Assembly (NCBI RefSeq): GCF_024713975.1
Contig: NC_091094.1
Span: forward strand, 27,304,501-27,368,500
Direction of reading: 5' to 3'
Origin: Paralichthys olivaceus
Lineage: Eukaryota; Chordata; Actinopteri; Pleuronectiformes; Paralichthyidae
DNA: 64,000 nt
The translations under genes and the position numbers were made by a program. How positions within the stretch are numbered: position 1 is the first letter of the stretch; each line of letters begins with the position of its first letter. Below the pieces are notes generated by a model, which worked only from the letters and a program-made list of their open reading frames with translations, did not search any database and had not been told where the DNA came from. Positions 34,229 through 45,446 of this stretch are shown in pieces.

Positions 34229-35036
34229 CTATTTTATGAACAAAATGTGTGCCAAAGAAAATCTATATTTAAAAGTGACGGAACTACAAAATACCATTTG
34301 TCAGTCAAAATAGTTCGGTCCAAATGTTACATGCCGTACGGACAGGACCAATGTTGCTGTAGAAACTTTGAATCATCTAGAAGAAGAATCATCAGGAGAA
34401 GACCTATCCACACTTTTAAAGTAATTATGAACCAGTCCACAGTGAGCATTGGAATGCAAATACCTTAATCTGCTTGATGGCCAAGAACCTCACACCTGGA
34501 GCAGGGTGTGGCTAGCAGCTCAGCTGGCCTCTAATGCAAACGACTGGCCAAGTGCAAAAGTCATTTAGACTTGAAAAACACTCTTGATTCTAAAAGTTTC
34601 TACTTCATTCCCAAACCCTGTAAACAGACTCCTGGGTGGTACAGAAATGCAAAACACTACTTGTCTGTCACATAACCATGCATTCAATCCAATGTCTCAC
34701 AATTCAACATACATGTGTGTATTCTAGAACATTGCTGTCCAGTACTGTGTCCAAATGGTCCAAATGTTCCAGAACAAGAGTCATAAAGAGATAACGCTCA
34801 GTGTTTGTAAAGTCATTTCGAGCCAGTTAACTGTGAGCCTTACAAATCAATAATGTTAATCCACTTGGCGGCCCAAAGGCTCACACCTGGGACAGGGTGG
34901 GGCTAGCAGCCCATGTGGCCTCTACTGCAAATGACAGCCCCAATACCAATGCACTTTCGACTAGAAGGATGGTATACACATACCGATCACTATACCCACC
35001 ACGGGTGGTGCAACTCATTGGCTAAAGGTAGTATGA

Positions 35037-35107
35037 TGCATTAGCCGGGAATCGAACCCGGGCCTCCCGCGTGGCAGGCGAGAATTCTACCACTGAACCA
35101 CCAATGC
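35037..35107 (-). tRNA. tRNA-Gly-GCC: tRNA-Gly(GCC)
   Basis: Identical to 1328-1398. Confidence 0.97.
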
Positions 35108-35537
35108 TTGCTTTGATGTTGTTTTTCGACTTTTTTTTTTTCGAGAACTCCCACTTAAGGGACCAGCATGCCCTGCCAGGGCAGTTTATCTGATGTGTAA
35201 ACCACTTCAAAGACCCCCTACCTTTACACTTTTCTGACATCCGATTGAGAGAGGGGTGCCCGACCATTCCTGTTATGTTCAACAGATATATTCACAACCG
35301 CTTCTCGGTGTGACTGGCCAAGTGTGTAGAGGTAAGAGAGGAGCAGGGTTAATATTTCTCTCTCAAGCCTGACATAACTATTTCTGTTACTTTTCATGTG
35401 AACAACCAAGTGAAAGACTATAAAGAGAATGTCTGGACACGTACAAACATGTGCTCTCTGATGTCATTGACCAATACTCTATGGAATGCAGAGCCTGTAG
35501 TTGGAAGGTTGCTCATACCCTCATGTAATAAGACAGA

Positions 35538-35610
35538 TGCCCCGTGTGAGGGTTGAACTCACGACCTTCAGATTATGAGACTGACGCGCTGCCTACTGCG
35601 CCAACGAGGC
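35538..35610 (-). tRNA. tRNA-Met-CAT: tRNA-Met(CAU), elongator
   Basis: Identical to 447-519. Confidence 0.97.
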
Positions 35611-36418
35611 CTATTTTATGAACAAAATGTGTGCCAAAGAAAATCTATATTTAAAAGTGACGGAACTACAAAATACCATTTGTCAGTCAAAATAGTTCGG
35701 TCCAAATGTTACATGCCGTACGGACAGGACCAATGTTGCTGTAGAAACTTTGAATCATCTAGAAGAAGAATCATCAGGAGAAGACCTATCCACACTTTTA
35801 AAGTAATTATGAACCAGTCCACAGTGAGCATTGGAATGCAAATACCTTAATCTGCTTGATGGCCAAGAACCTCACACCTGGAGCAGGGTGTGGCTAGCAG
35901 CTCAGCTGGCCTCTAATGCAAACGACTGGCCAAGTGCAAAAGTCATTTAGACTTGAAAAACACTCTTGATTCTAAAAGTTTCTACTTCATTCCCAAACCC
36001 TGTAAACAGACTCCTGGGTGGTACAGAAATGCAAAACACTACTTGTCTGTCACATAACCATGCATTCAATCCAATGTCTCACAATTCAACATACATGTGT
36101 GTATTCTAGAACATTGCTGTCCAGTACTGTGTCCAAATGGTCCAAATGTTCCAGAACAAGAGTCATAAAGAGATAACGCTCAGTGTTTGTAAAGTCATTT
36201 CGAGCCAGTTAACTGTGAGCCTTACAAATCAATAATGTTAATCCACTTGGCGGCCCAAAGGCTCACACCTGGGACAGGGTGGGGCTAGCAGCCCATGTGG
36301 CCTCTACTGCAAATGACAGCCCCAATACCAATGCACTTTCGACTAGAAGGATGGTATACACATACCGATCACTATACCCACCACGGGTGGTGCAACTCAT
36401 TGGCTAAAGGTAGTATGA

Positions 36419-36453
36419 TGCATTAGCCGGGAATCGAACCCGGGCCTCCCGCG
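36419..36453 (-). pseudogene. tRNA-Gly-GCC: tRNA-Gly 3' half, split by element copy 3
   Basis: From nucleotide 38 to the 3' end; the 5' half is at 39804-39839. Confidence 0.95.
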
Positions 36454-39400
36454 CGGCCCTCGAGAAAAGTTTAGCTAAACCGACCTAAACGCTTTTTAAC
36501 ATGCATTTCAATGATAGTGCTGAACCACAGTGTGGATGTAATATTCTTTTGGCCACTCTTCCGGCTGTGGCGCTGTTCCGACTTTTTCTATAGACTCTCG
36601 GTCCTCCGATATTTTTTTTTTTTCCTTCAGGCAAACCTCTAACGGCAGACGGTCATAAAAGCGTGCATATTCACTGTCTATTGTTGATGTCATTACGTGT
36701 TCTTACAGGGGCTGTGCATCATTCAAACATTCAAGTCATTTTCATTCGTCAAAGGTAAGACACGTTGTTTTATTTTCATAAAAGTTAGCCTGCTTTCTGA
36801 TAACATTAGTTCGCTGCTGCTGCTTATTCGCTTGGTTGATGCGATAGAACTGCCCGGAATTAAGTTTGGGGTAATTATGGACTAAATAATGAATGAACAT
36901 CATGCTATTTGTTGAGATTGTGTGTGGTTTTTAGGTTGTTGCTTAATATTATATATTCGTCAGCGCGGTATTGACAGTAATGTCATGTCAGCAGTTGCTT
37001 AGCACCACTCGCAGGGTAACGCAGAAGATTTGTGGTGAAATAACACGTCAAAGTATGAATGGACATGATCGTTTTATATAGCTATATGCATAGTTTTCAT
37101 GACGTGACGTTAAATAGTCTTGTCAGTCCGTTTATATCAATCTTTTGTTGATAAGTTAACTATAGCCTACCTCAGCATTGCTCACTTGCTAAGAGACTGA
37201 CGCTACAAACGTGTGTTGAAATTACGTGATAACATGATTGTATTTCATATTTTTGTGTATCTGGTTTTGATGTCGTGATGTTAACTCATCTTTACACCAT
37301 GGATCTGTTACTCCTAAGATGTCTGACTAGTTAGGCTACATATTGCATCAACTAAAACAGCTGTACTACTAAGGGATTGATACCATCTCTTTTTTTAAAA
37401 TACAAATGTGATATTAATATGTTCAAATTCATTTGGCAGGACTAGTAGTGCCAGAGTAGACTTTCAGACAAGCAGTAGAGGTCTGCCTACTGTATTAATC
37501 AAGTGTAATAAGACTTTGATCTAGGCATTCACTTCTCCTACACCCCCCCCCCCCCCCCCCTCTCTCACACACACATAACTGCTCTCCAACTCCTGCTGCA
37601 AAGACCGTCCCACCCCCCTGTTGTTTTCGCGCCCACACACACACACACTGTGAGTAGATAAGGATCAGAGAGGTGTGATAAACTATTGTCTTGACCCTAT
37701 GAACTATTTCACTGCAAGCCCCCCCACACACACACGCACACACTGTACTTCCTCCCAGACTCAGAGGTGTGAGAAACTATTGCCTTTACCCTCTGAACTA
37801 TTTGACTGAAGTTCATAGAAGATAACCCAAACTTATGTTTTTACTTTATGGTAGGTCAAGATGCAGAGGGCGGTGTTCTTCCCAGGTAAGCTCAGTGTTG
37901 TGTTCCGCAAGGGACCAGGTGGATTTCTCTAACAGGAACCCTCTGCAGAAGCCAGACGGATCAAGGATGACCCCACTCGTCAGGACAGGTCTGCCCTGAG
38001 AGAGGACCTCGTGCGGCAGAATGCCCTGGCTGCGGTTCGTCAGAGAGGGGGTGATGCCTCAGACAGGACGGAGGTGCTAGGAGACTACATCCTGCAGTTT
38101 GGCAAGTATAAAGGGAAGGCTTTCAGGTGGCTTTTGGAGAATGATGTTGGCTCTACATGTTACCTTGTCAAGGATATGCGTAAGGAGGAGGCTGCAGGTC
38201 GTTTCAGGCCCGAGGGGCATAGCAAGGATAGTCTACTGTCCTTTGTGAATTATGCTCTGAGTTTTGCAGAGATCCAGTCTCTCCTCGCCTACGAGGCCAG
38301 GGGAGAGGGTGTGGTGACAGCCACATCAGAGGACGACCAGCTGGTTGGCTTTGGCGACAGGGCCAAGAGCACCTGGAAGGAGGAAGAGACAAGACCCACA
38401 ACCAGACCCACAACCACACCCACAACCAACAGTCCGCCTCTGCAGATTCTGCCGCTTGGAACTGAAACAGGGACCAAACAGCCCTCACATTCACACGGGC
38501 TTCCCTGGAGTGGCAGGGAAATACATTTATTGCCCATCAAAGGTGTACTCTTTGTACAGAGATAAGGGCATGGCCAAGGAGATGAGCTGGCCCGAGTTTC
38601 AGCAGTCTCCTTTCTATGAGGCTGAGAGACAAAGAACTGTGGAAGAAAGGAAGAAATGATTTCCCTGTATACCCATTGTTTGTACCCATTTTATTTGATT
38701 TTATTTCATTATTGTTTATTTAATTATTGTTCTTAATGTTTCTTATTTGACTTGTGTATATGTCTCTAGACGTACAGGTTCTTTGTCTGTGTATATGTAA
38801 ATAGACTACAAATTAATAGTTGTAAAACAAAGTGTACATATATTGTTTTTTCCTTTTCTTTTTTTCTTTTCTTTATGTGTGAATGCATGAAAATGTACAC
38901 ACCAGAAACTAGTTTGGTTTGTTTGTTGTGTTCTTTTTTTTTTATTTCTTTATTTATTTTACAAATGTCTGAATGTATGAATGTGTGAAAGGTATATATG
39001 CCAGTATGTAGAAACTTGATCTTTTGTGCATAGTTTGGACTGTTTTGTTGTACAGATGTACTTAGTGCTCTGTTGTTAACAATCGTTTGGATGTAAATAA
39101 GTCAATGCTTCCGTCTAGTCTTCTGTATGAAAGTAAATAGATTGTAAACATGAAAAGGTTCATATGTTATTGGGTTATTATGTTAATTGTTCCGCATGGT
39201 TATATGTCTATAGATCATAGGTTCTTTAGACTTCTGTTGAGCTGAATATAGCTGTATAGTTTTTTCTTTCTTTTTTTTTTCTTTTACTTAATTTTTTTAC
39301 TTACTTTAACATTATTGCATGACCAGAAACACCAATTTTCTACTTGTCATATTAACCAGCACTGTATCTATCACTGTATACTCCCCCTCCCTATGTATGT

Positions 39401-39797
39401 ACTGTGTCATTGTCATATCTAATTGTTGTCTTAAATTATCTATATTATTTCTAAAACTTTACTTACAGCCCAATTATTTCATTTGTCATATATACATTAT
39501 TTCACATGTTCATAAATAAAACTGGAACTTTCTTTGAAATATTGCACACTGCCTTTTTGTCCTGCTTAAATAAAAACAATATAGTGGTCATAGTAGTCAT
39601 GAGTCATAAGAATTAATTGTTAATCTCCACGTATTTTCAATGCTTTTTGCTCAGAAATATCACATTCAATAACAGCGCGATCGGGATGCGAACCCCGTCT
39701 TTTGGGGAATCGGAAATAAATAAATAAATGAACGGACCCAGAGAGAATGCTTCGATCCTATTGGCTTGCTGGACTGGTCCAGTATTCTCGACTGGCC
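36454..39797 (+). mobile_element. tRNA-Gly-targeting DNA transposon, copy 3 (Dada-like)
   Basis: A 3,344-bp element with CCCGCG at 36448-36453 and 39798-39803. Ends and subterminal palindromes are as in copy 1. It belongs to a second subfamily with copies 4-6: CTCTCGGTCCTCCG near 36595, a short CA run, a long C run (near 37543), and an extra TTCC or similar before GCATGG near 39190. Its ORF is interrupted. Confidence 0.8.
37861..38659 (+). pseudogene. element-borne FGKYKG-domain ORF, copy 3 (broken)
   Basis: The start context is as in copy 1, but the TTA codon for residue 24 is TAA here (near 37930), so the frame from the ATG ends after about 23 codons. The FGKYKG domain follows in the same frame without a good start. 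A further extra T near 38531 moves the SWPEFQQ segment into the frame of an overlapping reading frame (38345-38659) that carries CRFC and HIH, a possible zinc-binding cluster. A protein like that of copy 1 cannot be made from this copy. Confidence 0.6.
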
Positions 39798-39803
39798 CCC
39801 GCG

Positions 39804-39839
39804 TGGCAGGCGAGAATTCTACCACTGAACCACCAATGC
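39804..39839 (-). pseudogene. tRNA-Gly-GCC: tRNA-Gly 5' half, split by element copy 3
   Basis: Acceptor 5' strand to A37; partner of 36419-36453. Confidence 0.95.
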
Positions 39840-40269
39840 TTGCTTTGATGTTGTTTTTCGACTTTTTTTTTTTCGAGAACTCCCACTTAAGGGACCAGCA
39901 TGCCCTGCCAGGGCAGTTTATCTGATGTGTAAACCACTTCAAAGACCCCCTACCTTTACACTTTTCTGACATCCGATTGAGAGAGGGGTGCCCGACCATT
40001 CCTGTTATGTTCAACAGATATATTCACAACCGCTTCTCGGTGTGACTGGCCAAGTGTGTAGAGGTAAGAGAGGAGCAGGGTTAATATTTCTCTCTCAAGC
40101 CTGACATAACTATTTCTGTTACTTTTCATGTGAACAACCAAGTGAAAGACTATAAAGAGAATGTCTGGACACGTACAAACATGTGCTCTCTGATGTCATT
40201 GACCAATACTCTATGGAATGCAGAGCCTGTAGTTGGAAGGTTGCTCATACCCTCATGTAATAAGACAGA

Positions 40270-40342
40270 TGCCCCGTGTGAGGGTTGAACTCACGACCTT
40301 CAGATTATGAGACTGACGCGCTGCCTACTGCGCCAACGAGGC
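40270..40342 (-). tRNA. tRNA-Met-CAT: tRNA-Met(CAU), elongator
   Basis: Identical to 447-519. Confidence 0.97.
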
Positions 40343-41150
40343 CTATTTTATGAACAAAATGTGTGCCAAAGAAAATCTATATTTAAAAGTGACGGAACTA
40401 CAAAATACCATTTGTCAGTCAAAATAGTTCGGTCCAAATGTTACATGCCGTACGGACAGGACCAATGTTGCTGTAGAAACTTTGAATCATCTAGAAGAAG
40501 AATCATCAGGAGAAGACCTATCCACACTTTTAAAGTAATTATGAACCAGTCCACAGTGAGCATTGGAATGCAAATACCTTAATCTGCTTGATGGCCAAGA
40601 ACCTCACACCTGGAGCAGGGTGTGGCTAGCAGCTCAGCTGGCCTCTAATGCAAACGACTGGCCAAGTGCAAAAGTCATTTAGACTTGAAAAACACTCTTG
40701 ATTCTAAAAGTTTCTACTTCATTCCCAAACCCTGTAAACAGACTCCTGGGTGGTACAGAAATGCAAAACACTACTTGTCTGTCACATAACCATGCATTCA
40801 ATCCAATGTCTCACAATTCAACATACATGTGTGTATTCTAGAACATTGCTGTCCAGTACTGTGTCCAAATGGTCCAAATGTTCCAGAACAAGAGTCATAA
40901 AGAGATAACGCTCAGTGTTTGTAAAGTCATTTCGAGCCAGTTAACTGTGAGCCTTACAAATCAATAATGTTAATCCACTTGGCGGCCCAAAGGCTCACAC
41001 CTGGGACAGGGTGGGGCTAGCAGCCCATGTGGCCTCTACTGCAAATGACAGCCCCAATACCAATGCACTTTCGACTAGAAGGATGGTATACACATACCGA
41101 TCACTATACCCACCACGGGTGGTGCAACTCATTGGCTAAAGGTAGTATGA

Positions 41151-41221
41151 TGCATTAGCCGGGAATCGAACCCGGGCCTCCCGCGTGGCAGGCGAGAATT
41201 CTACCACTGAACCACCAATGC
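41151..41221 (-). tRNA. tRNA-Gly-GCC: tRNA-Gly(GCC)
   Basis: Identical to 1328-1398. Confidence 0.97.
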
Positions 41222-41651
41222 TTGCTTTGATGTTGTTTTTCGACTTTTTTTTTTTCGAGAACTCCCACTTAAGGGACCAGCATGCCCTGCCAGGGCAGTT
41301 TATCTGATGTGTAAACCACTTCAAAGACCCCCTACCTTTACACTTTTCTGACATCCGATTGAGAGAGGGGTGCCCGACCATTCCTGTTATGTTCAACAGA
41401 TATATTCACAACCGCTTCTCGGTGTGACTGGCCAAGTGTGTAGAGGTAAGAGAGGAGCAGGGTTAATATTTCTCTCTCAAGCCTGACATAACTATTTCTG
41501 TTACTTTTCATGTGAACAACCAAGTGAAAGACTATAAAGAGAATGTCTGGACACGTACAAACATGTGCTCTCTGATGTCATTGACCAATACTCTATGGAA
41601 TGCAGAGCCTGTAGTTGGAAGGTTGCTCATACCCTCATGTAATAAGACAGA

Positions 41652-41724
41652 TGCCCCGTGTGAGGGTTGAACTCACGACCTTCAGATTATGAGACTGACG
41701 CGCTGCCTACTGCGCCAACGAGGC
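41652..41724 (-). tRNA. tRNA-Met-CAT: tRNA-Met(CAU), elongator
   Basis: Gene identical to 447-519; it carries the A8 flank variant. Confidence 0.97.
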
Positions 41725-42532
41725 CTATTTTATGAACAAAATGTGTGCCAAAAAAAATCTATATTTAAAAGTGACGGAACTACAAAATACCATTTGTCAG
41801 TCAAAATAGTTCGGTCCAAATGTTACATGCCGTACGGACAGGACCAATGTTGCTGTAGAAACTTTGAATCATCTAGAAGAAGAATCATCAGGAGAAGACC
41901 TATCCACACTTTTAAAGTAATTATGAACCAGTCCACAGTGAGCATTGGAATGCAAATACCTTAATCTGCTTGATGGCCAAGAACCTCACACCTGGAGCAG
42001 GGTGTGGCTAGCAGCTCAGCTGGCCTCTAATGCAAACGACTGGCCAAGTGCAAAAGTCATTTAGACTTGAAAAACACTCTTGATTCTAAAAGTTTCTACT
42101 TCATTCCCAAACCCTGTAAACAGACTCCTGGGTGGTACAGAAATGCAAAACACTACTTGTCTGTCACATAACCATGCATTCAATCCAATGTCTCACAATT
42201 CAACATACATGTGTGTATTCTAGAACATTGCTGTCCAGTACTGTGTCCAAATGGTCCAAATGTTCCAGAACAAGAGTCATAAAGAGATAACGCTCAGTGT
42301 TTGTAAAGTCATTTCGAGCCAGTTAACTGTGAGCCTTACAAATCAATAATGTTAATCCACTTGGCGGCCCAAAGGCTCACACCTGGGACAGGGTGGGGCT
42401 AGCAGCCCATGTGGCCTCTACTGCAAATGACAGCCCCAATACCAATGCACTTTCGACTAGAAGGATGGTATACACATACCGATCACTATACCCACCACGG
42501 GTGGTGCAACTCATTGGCTAAAGGTAGTATGA

Positions 42533-42603
42533 TGCATTAGCCGGGAATCGAACCCGGGCCTCCCGCGTGGCAGGCGAGAATTCTACCACTGAACCACCAA
42601 TGC
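42533..42603 (-). tRNA. tRNA-Gly-GCC: tRNA-Gly(GCC)
   Basis: Gene identical to 1328-1398; the 115-bp duplication lies in its upstream region. Confidence 0.97.
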
Positions 42604-42625
42604 TTGCTTTGATGTTGTTTTTCGA

Positions 42626-42855
42626 CTTTTTTTTTTTCGAGAACTCCCACTTAAGGGACCAGCATGCCCTGCCAGGGCAGTTTATCTGATGTGTAAACCA
42701 CTTCAAAGACCCCCTACCTTTACACTTTTCTGACATCCGACTGACATTTTTTCGAGAACTCCCACTTAAGGGACCAGCATGCCCTGCCAGGGCAGTTTAT
42801 CTGATGTGTAAACCACTTCAAAGACCCCCTACCTTTACACTTTTCTGACATCCGA
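42626..42855. repeat. 115-bp tandem duplication in the Met-Gly spacer
   Basis: The segment from the T run to GACATCCGA occurs twice, offset by 115 bp, with an irregular join CTGACATTTT at 42741-42750. It duplicates the palindrome TGCCCTGCCAGGGCA and adds a partial T run upstream of the Gly gene at 42533. Confidence 0.9.
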
Positions 42856-43148
42856 TTGAGAGAGGGGTGCCCGACCATTCCTGTTATGTTCAACAGATAT
42901 ATTCACAACCGCTTCTCGGTGTGACTGGCCAAGTGTGTAGAGGTAAGAGAGGAGCAGGGTTAATATTTCTCTCTCAAGCCTGACATAACTATTTCTGTTA
43001 CTTTTCATGTGAACAACCAAGTGAAAGACTATAAAGAGAATGTCTGGACACGTACAAACATGTGCTCTCTGATGTCATTGACCAATACTCTATGGAATGC
43101 AGAGCCTGTAGTTGGAAGGTTGCTCATACCCTCATGTAATAAGACAGA

Positions 43149-43221
43149 TGCCCCGTGTGAGGGTTGAACTCACGACCTTCAGATTATGAGACTGACGCGC
43201 TGCCTACTGCGCCAACGAGGC
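43149..43221 (-). tRNA. tRNA-Met-CAT: tRNA-Met(CAU), elongator
   Basis: Identical to 447-519. Confidence 0.97.
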
Positions 43222-44029
43222 CTATTTTATGAACAAAATGTGTGCCAAAGAAAATCTATATTTAAAAGTGACGGAACTACAAAATACCATTTGTCAGTCA
43301 AAATAGTTCGGTCCAAATGTTACATGCCGTACGGACAGGACCAATGTTGCTGTAGAAACTTTGAATCATCTAGAAGAAGAATCATCAGGAGAAGACCTAT
43401 CCACACTTTTAAAGTAATTATGAACCAGTCCACAGTGAGCATTGGAATGCAAATACCTTAATCTGCTTGATGGCCAAGAACCTCACACCTGGAGCAGGGT
43501 GTGGCTAGCAGCTCAGCTGGCCTCTAATGCAAACGACTGGCCAAGTGCAAAAGTCATTTAGACTTGAAAAACACTCTTGATTCTAAAAGTTTCTACTTCA
43601 TTCCCAAACCCTGTAAACAGACTCCTGGGTGGTACAGAAATGCAAAACACTACTTGTCTGTCACATAACCATGCATTCAATCCAATGTCTCACAATTCAA
43701 CATACATGTGTGTATTCTAGAACATTGCTGTCCAGTACTGTGTCCAAATGGTCCAAATGTTCCAGAACAAGAGTCATAAAGAGATAACGCTCAGTGTTTG
43801 TAAAGTCATTTCGAGCCAGTTAACTGTGAGCCTTACAAATCAATAATGTTAATCCACTTGGCGGCCCAAAGGCTCACACCTGGGACAGGGTGGGGCTAGC
43901 AGCCCATGTGGCCTCTACTGCAAATGACAGCCCCAATACCAATGCACTTTCGACTAGAAGGATGGTATACACATACCGATCACTATACCCACCACGGGTG
44001 GTGCAACTCATTGGCTAAAGGTAGTATGA

Positions 44030-44100
44030 TGCATTAGCCGGGAATCGAACCCGGGCCTCCCGCGTGGCAGGCGAGAATTCTACCACTGAACCACCAATGC
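44030..44100 (-). tRNA. tRNA-Gly-GCC: tRNA-Gly(GCC)
   Basis: Identical to 1328-1398. Confidence 0.97.
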
Positions 44101-44530
44101 TTGCTTTGATGTTGTTTTTCGACTTTTTTTTTTTCGAGAACTCCCACTTAAGGGACCAGCATGCCCTGCCAGGGCAGTTTATCTGATGTGTAAACCACTT
44201 CAAAGACCCCCTACCTTTACACTTTTCTGACATCCGATTGAGAGAGGGGTGCCCGACCATTCCTGTTATGTTCAACAGATATATTCACAACCGCTTCTCG
44301 GTGTGACTGGCCAAGTGTGTAGAGGTAAGAGAGGAGCAGGGTTAATATTTCTCTCTCAAGCCTGACATAACTATTTCTGTTACTTTTCATGTGAACAACC
44401 AAGTGAAAGACTATAAAGAGAATGTCTGGACACGTACAAACATGTGCTCTCTGATGTCATTGACCAATACTCTATGGAATGCAGAGCCTGTAGTTGGAAG
44501 GTTGCTCATACCCTCATGTAATAAGACAGA

Positions 44531-44603
44531 TGCCCCGTGTGAGGGTTGAACTCACGACCTTCAGATTATGAGACTGACGCGCTGCCTACTGCGCCAACGA
44601 GGC
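44531..44603 (-). tRNA. tRNA-Met-CAT: tRNA-Met(CAU), elongator
   Basis: Identical to 447-519. Confidence 0.97.
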
Positions 44604-45411
44604 CTATTTTATGAACAAAATGTGTGCCAAAGAAAATCTATATTTAAAAGTGACGGAACTACAAAATACCATTTGTCAGTCAAAATAGTTCGGTCCAAAT
44701 GTTACATGCCGTACGGACAGGACCAATGTTGCTGTAGAAACTTTGAATCATCTAGAAGAAGAATCATCAGGAGAAGACCTATCCACACTTTTAAAGTAAT
44801 TATGAACCAGTCCACAGTGAGCATTGGAATGCAAATACCTTAATCTGCTTGATGGCCAAGAACCTCACACCTGGAGCAGGGTGTGGCTAGCAGCTCAGCT
44901 GGCCTCTAATGCAAACGACTGGCCAAGTGCAAAAGTCATTTAGACTTGAAAAACACTCTTGATTCTAAAAGTTTCTACTTCATTCCCAAACCCTGTAAAC
45001 AGACTCCTGGGTGGTACAGAAATGCAAAACACTACTTGTCTGTCACATAACCATGCATTCAATCCAATGTCTCACAATTCAACATACATGTGTGTATTCT
45101 AGAACATTGCTGTCCAGTACTGTGTCCAAATGGTCCAAATGTTCCAGAACAAGAGTCATAAAGAGATAACGCTCAGTGTTTGTAAAGTCATTTCGAGCCA
45201 GTTAACTGTGAGCCTTACAAATCAATAATGTTAATCCACTTGGCGGCCCAAAGGCTCACACCTGGGACAGGGTGGGGCTAGCAGCCCATGTGGCCTCTAC
45301 TGCAAATGACAGCCCCAATACCAATGCACTTTCGACTAGAAGGATGGTATACACATACCGATCACTATACCCACCACGGGTGGTGCAACTCATTGGCTAA
45401 AGGTAGTATGA

Positions 45412-45446
45412 TGCATTAGCCGGGAATCGAACCCGGGCCTCCCGCG
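45412..45446 (-). pseudogene. tRNA-Gly-GCC: tRNA-Gly 3' half, split by element copy 4
   Basis: From nucleotide 38 to the 3' end; the 5' half is at 48769-48804. Confidence 0.95.

Larger units (their letters stand above)
20487..36453. repeat. tRNA array block 3, with short monomers
   Basis: The longest uninterrupted stretch of array: eight intact Met and twelve intact Gly genes. Between 25986 and 32272 five of seven monomers are 981 bp long because they lack a 401-bp segment that includes tRNA-Met. Full 1,382-bp monomers at 27948 and 32273 lie among them. Confidence 0.97.
39798..45446. repeat. tRNA array block 4
   Basis: Four intact Met and three intact Gly genes between element copies 3 and 4. 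One monomer is 1,497 bp long because of a 115-bp tandem duplication (42626-42855). Confidence 0.97.
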
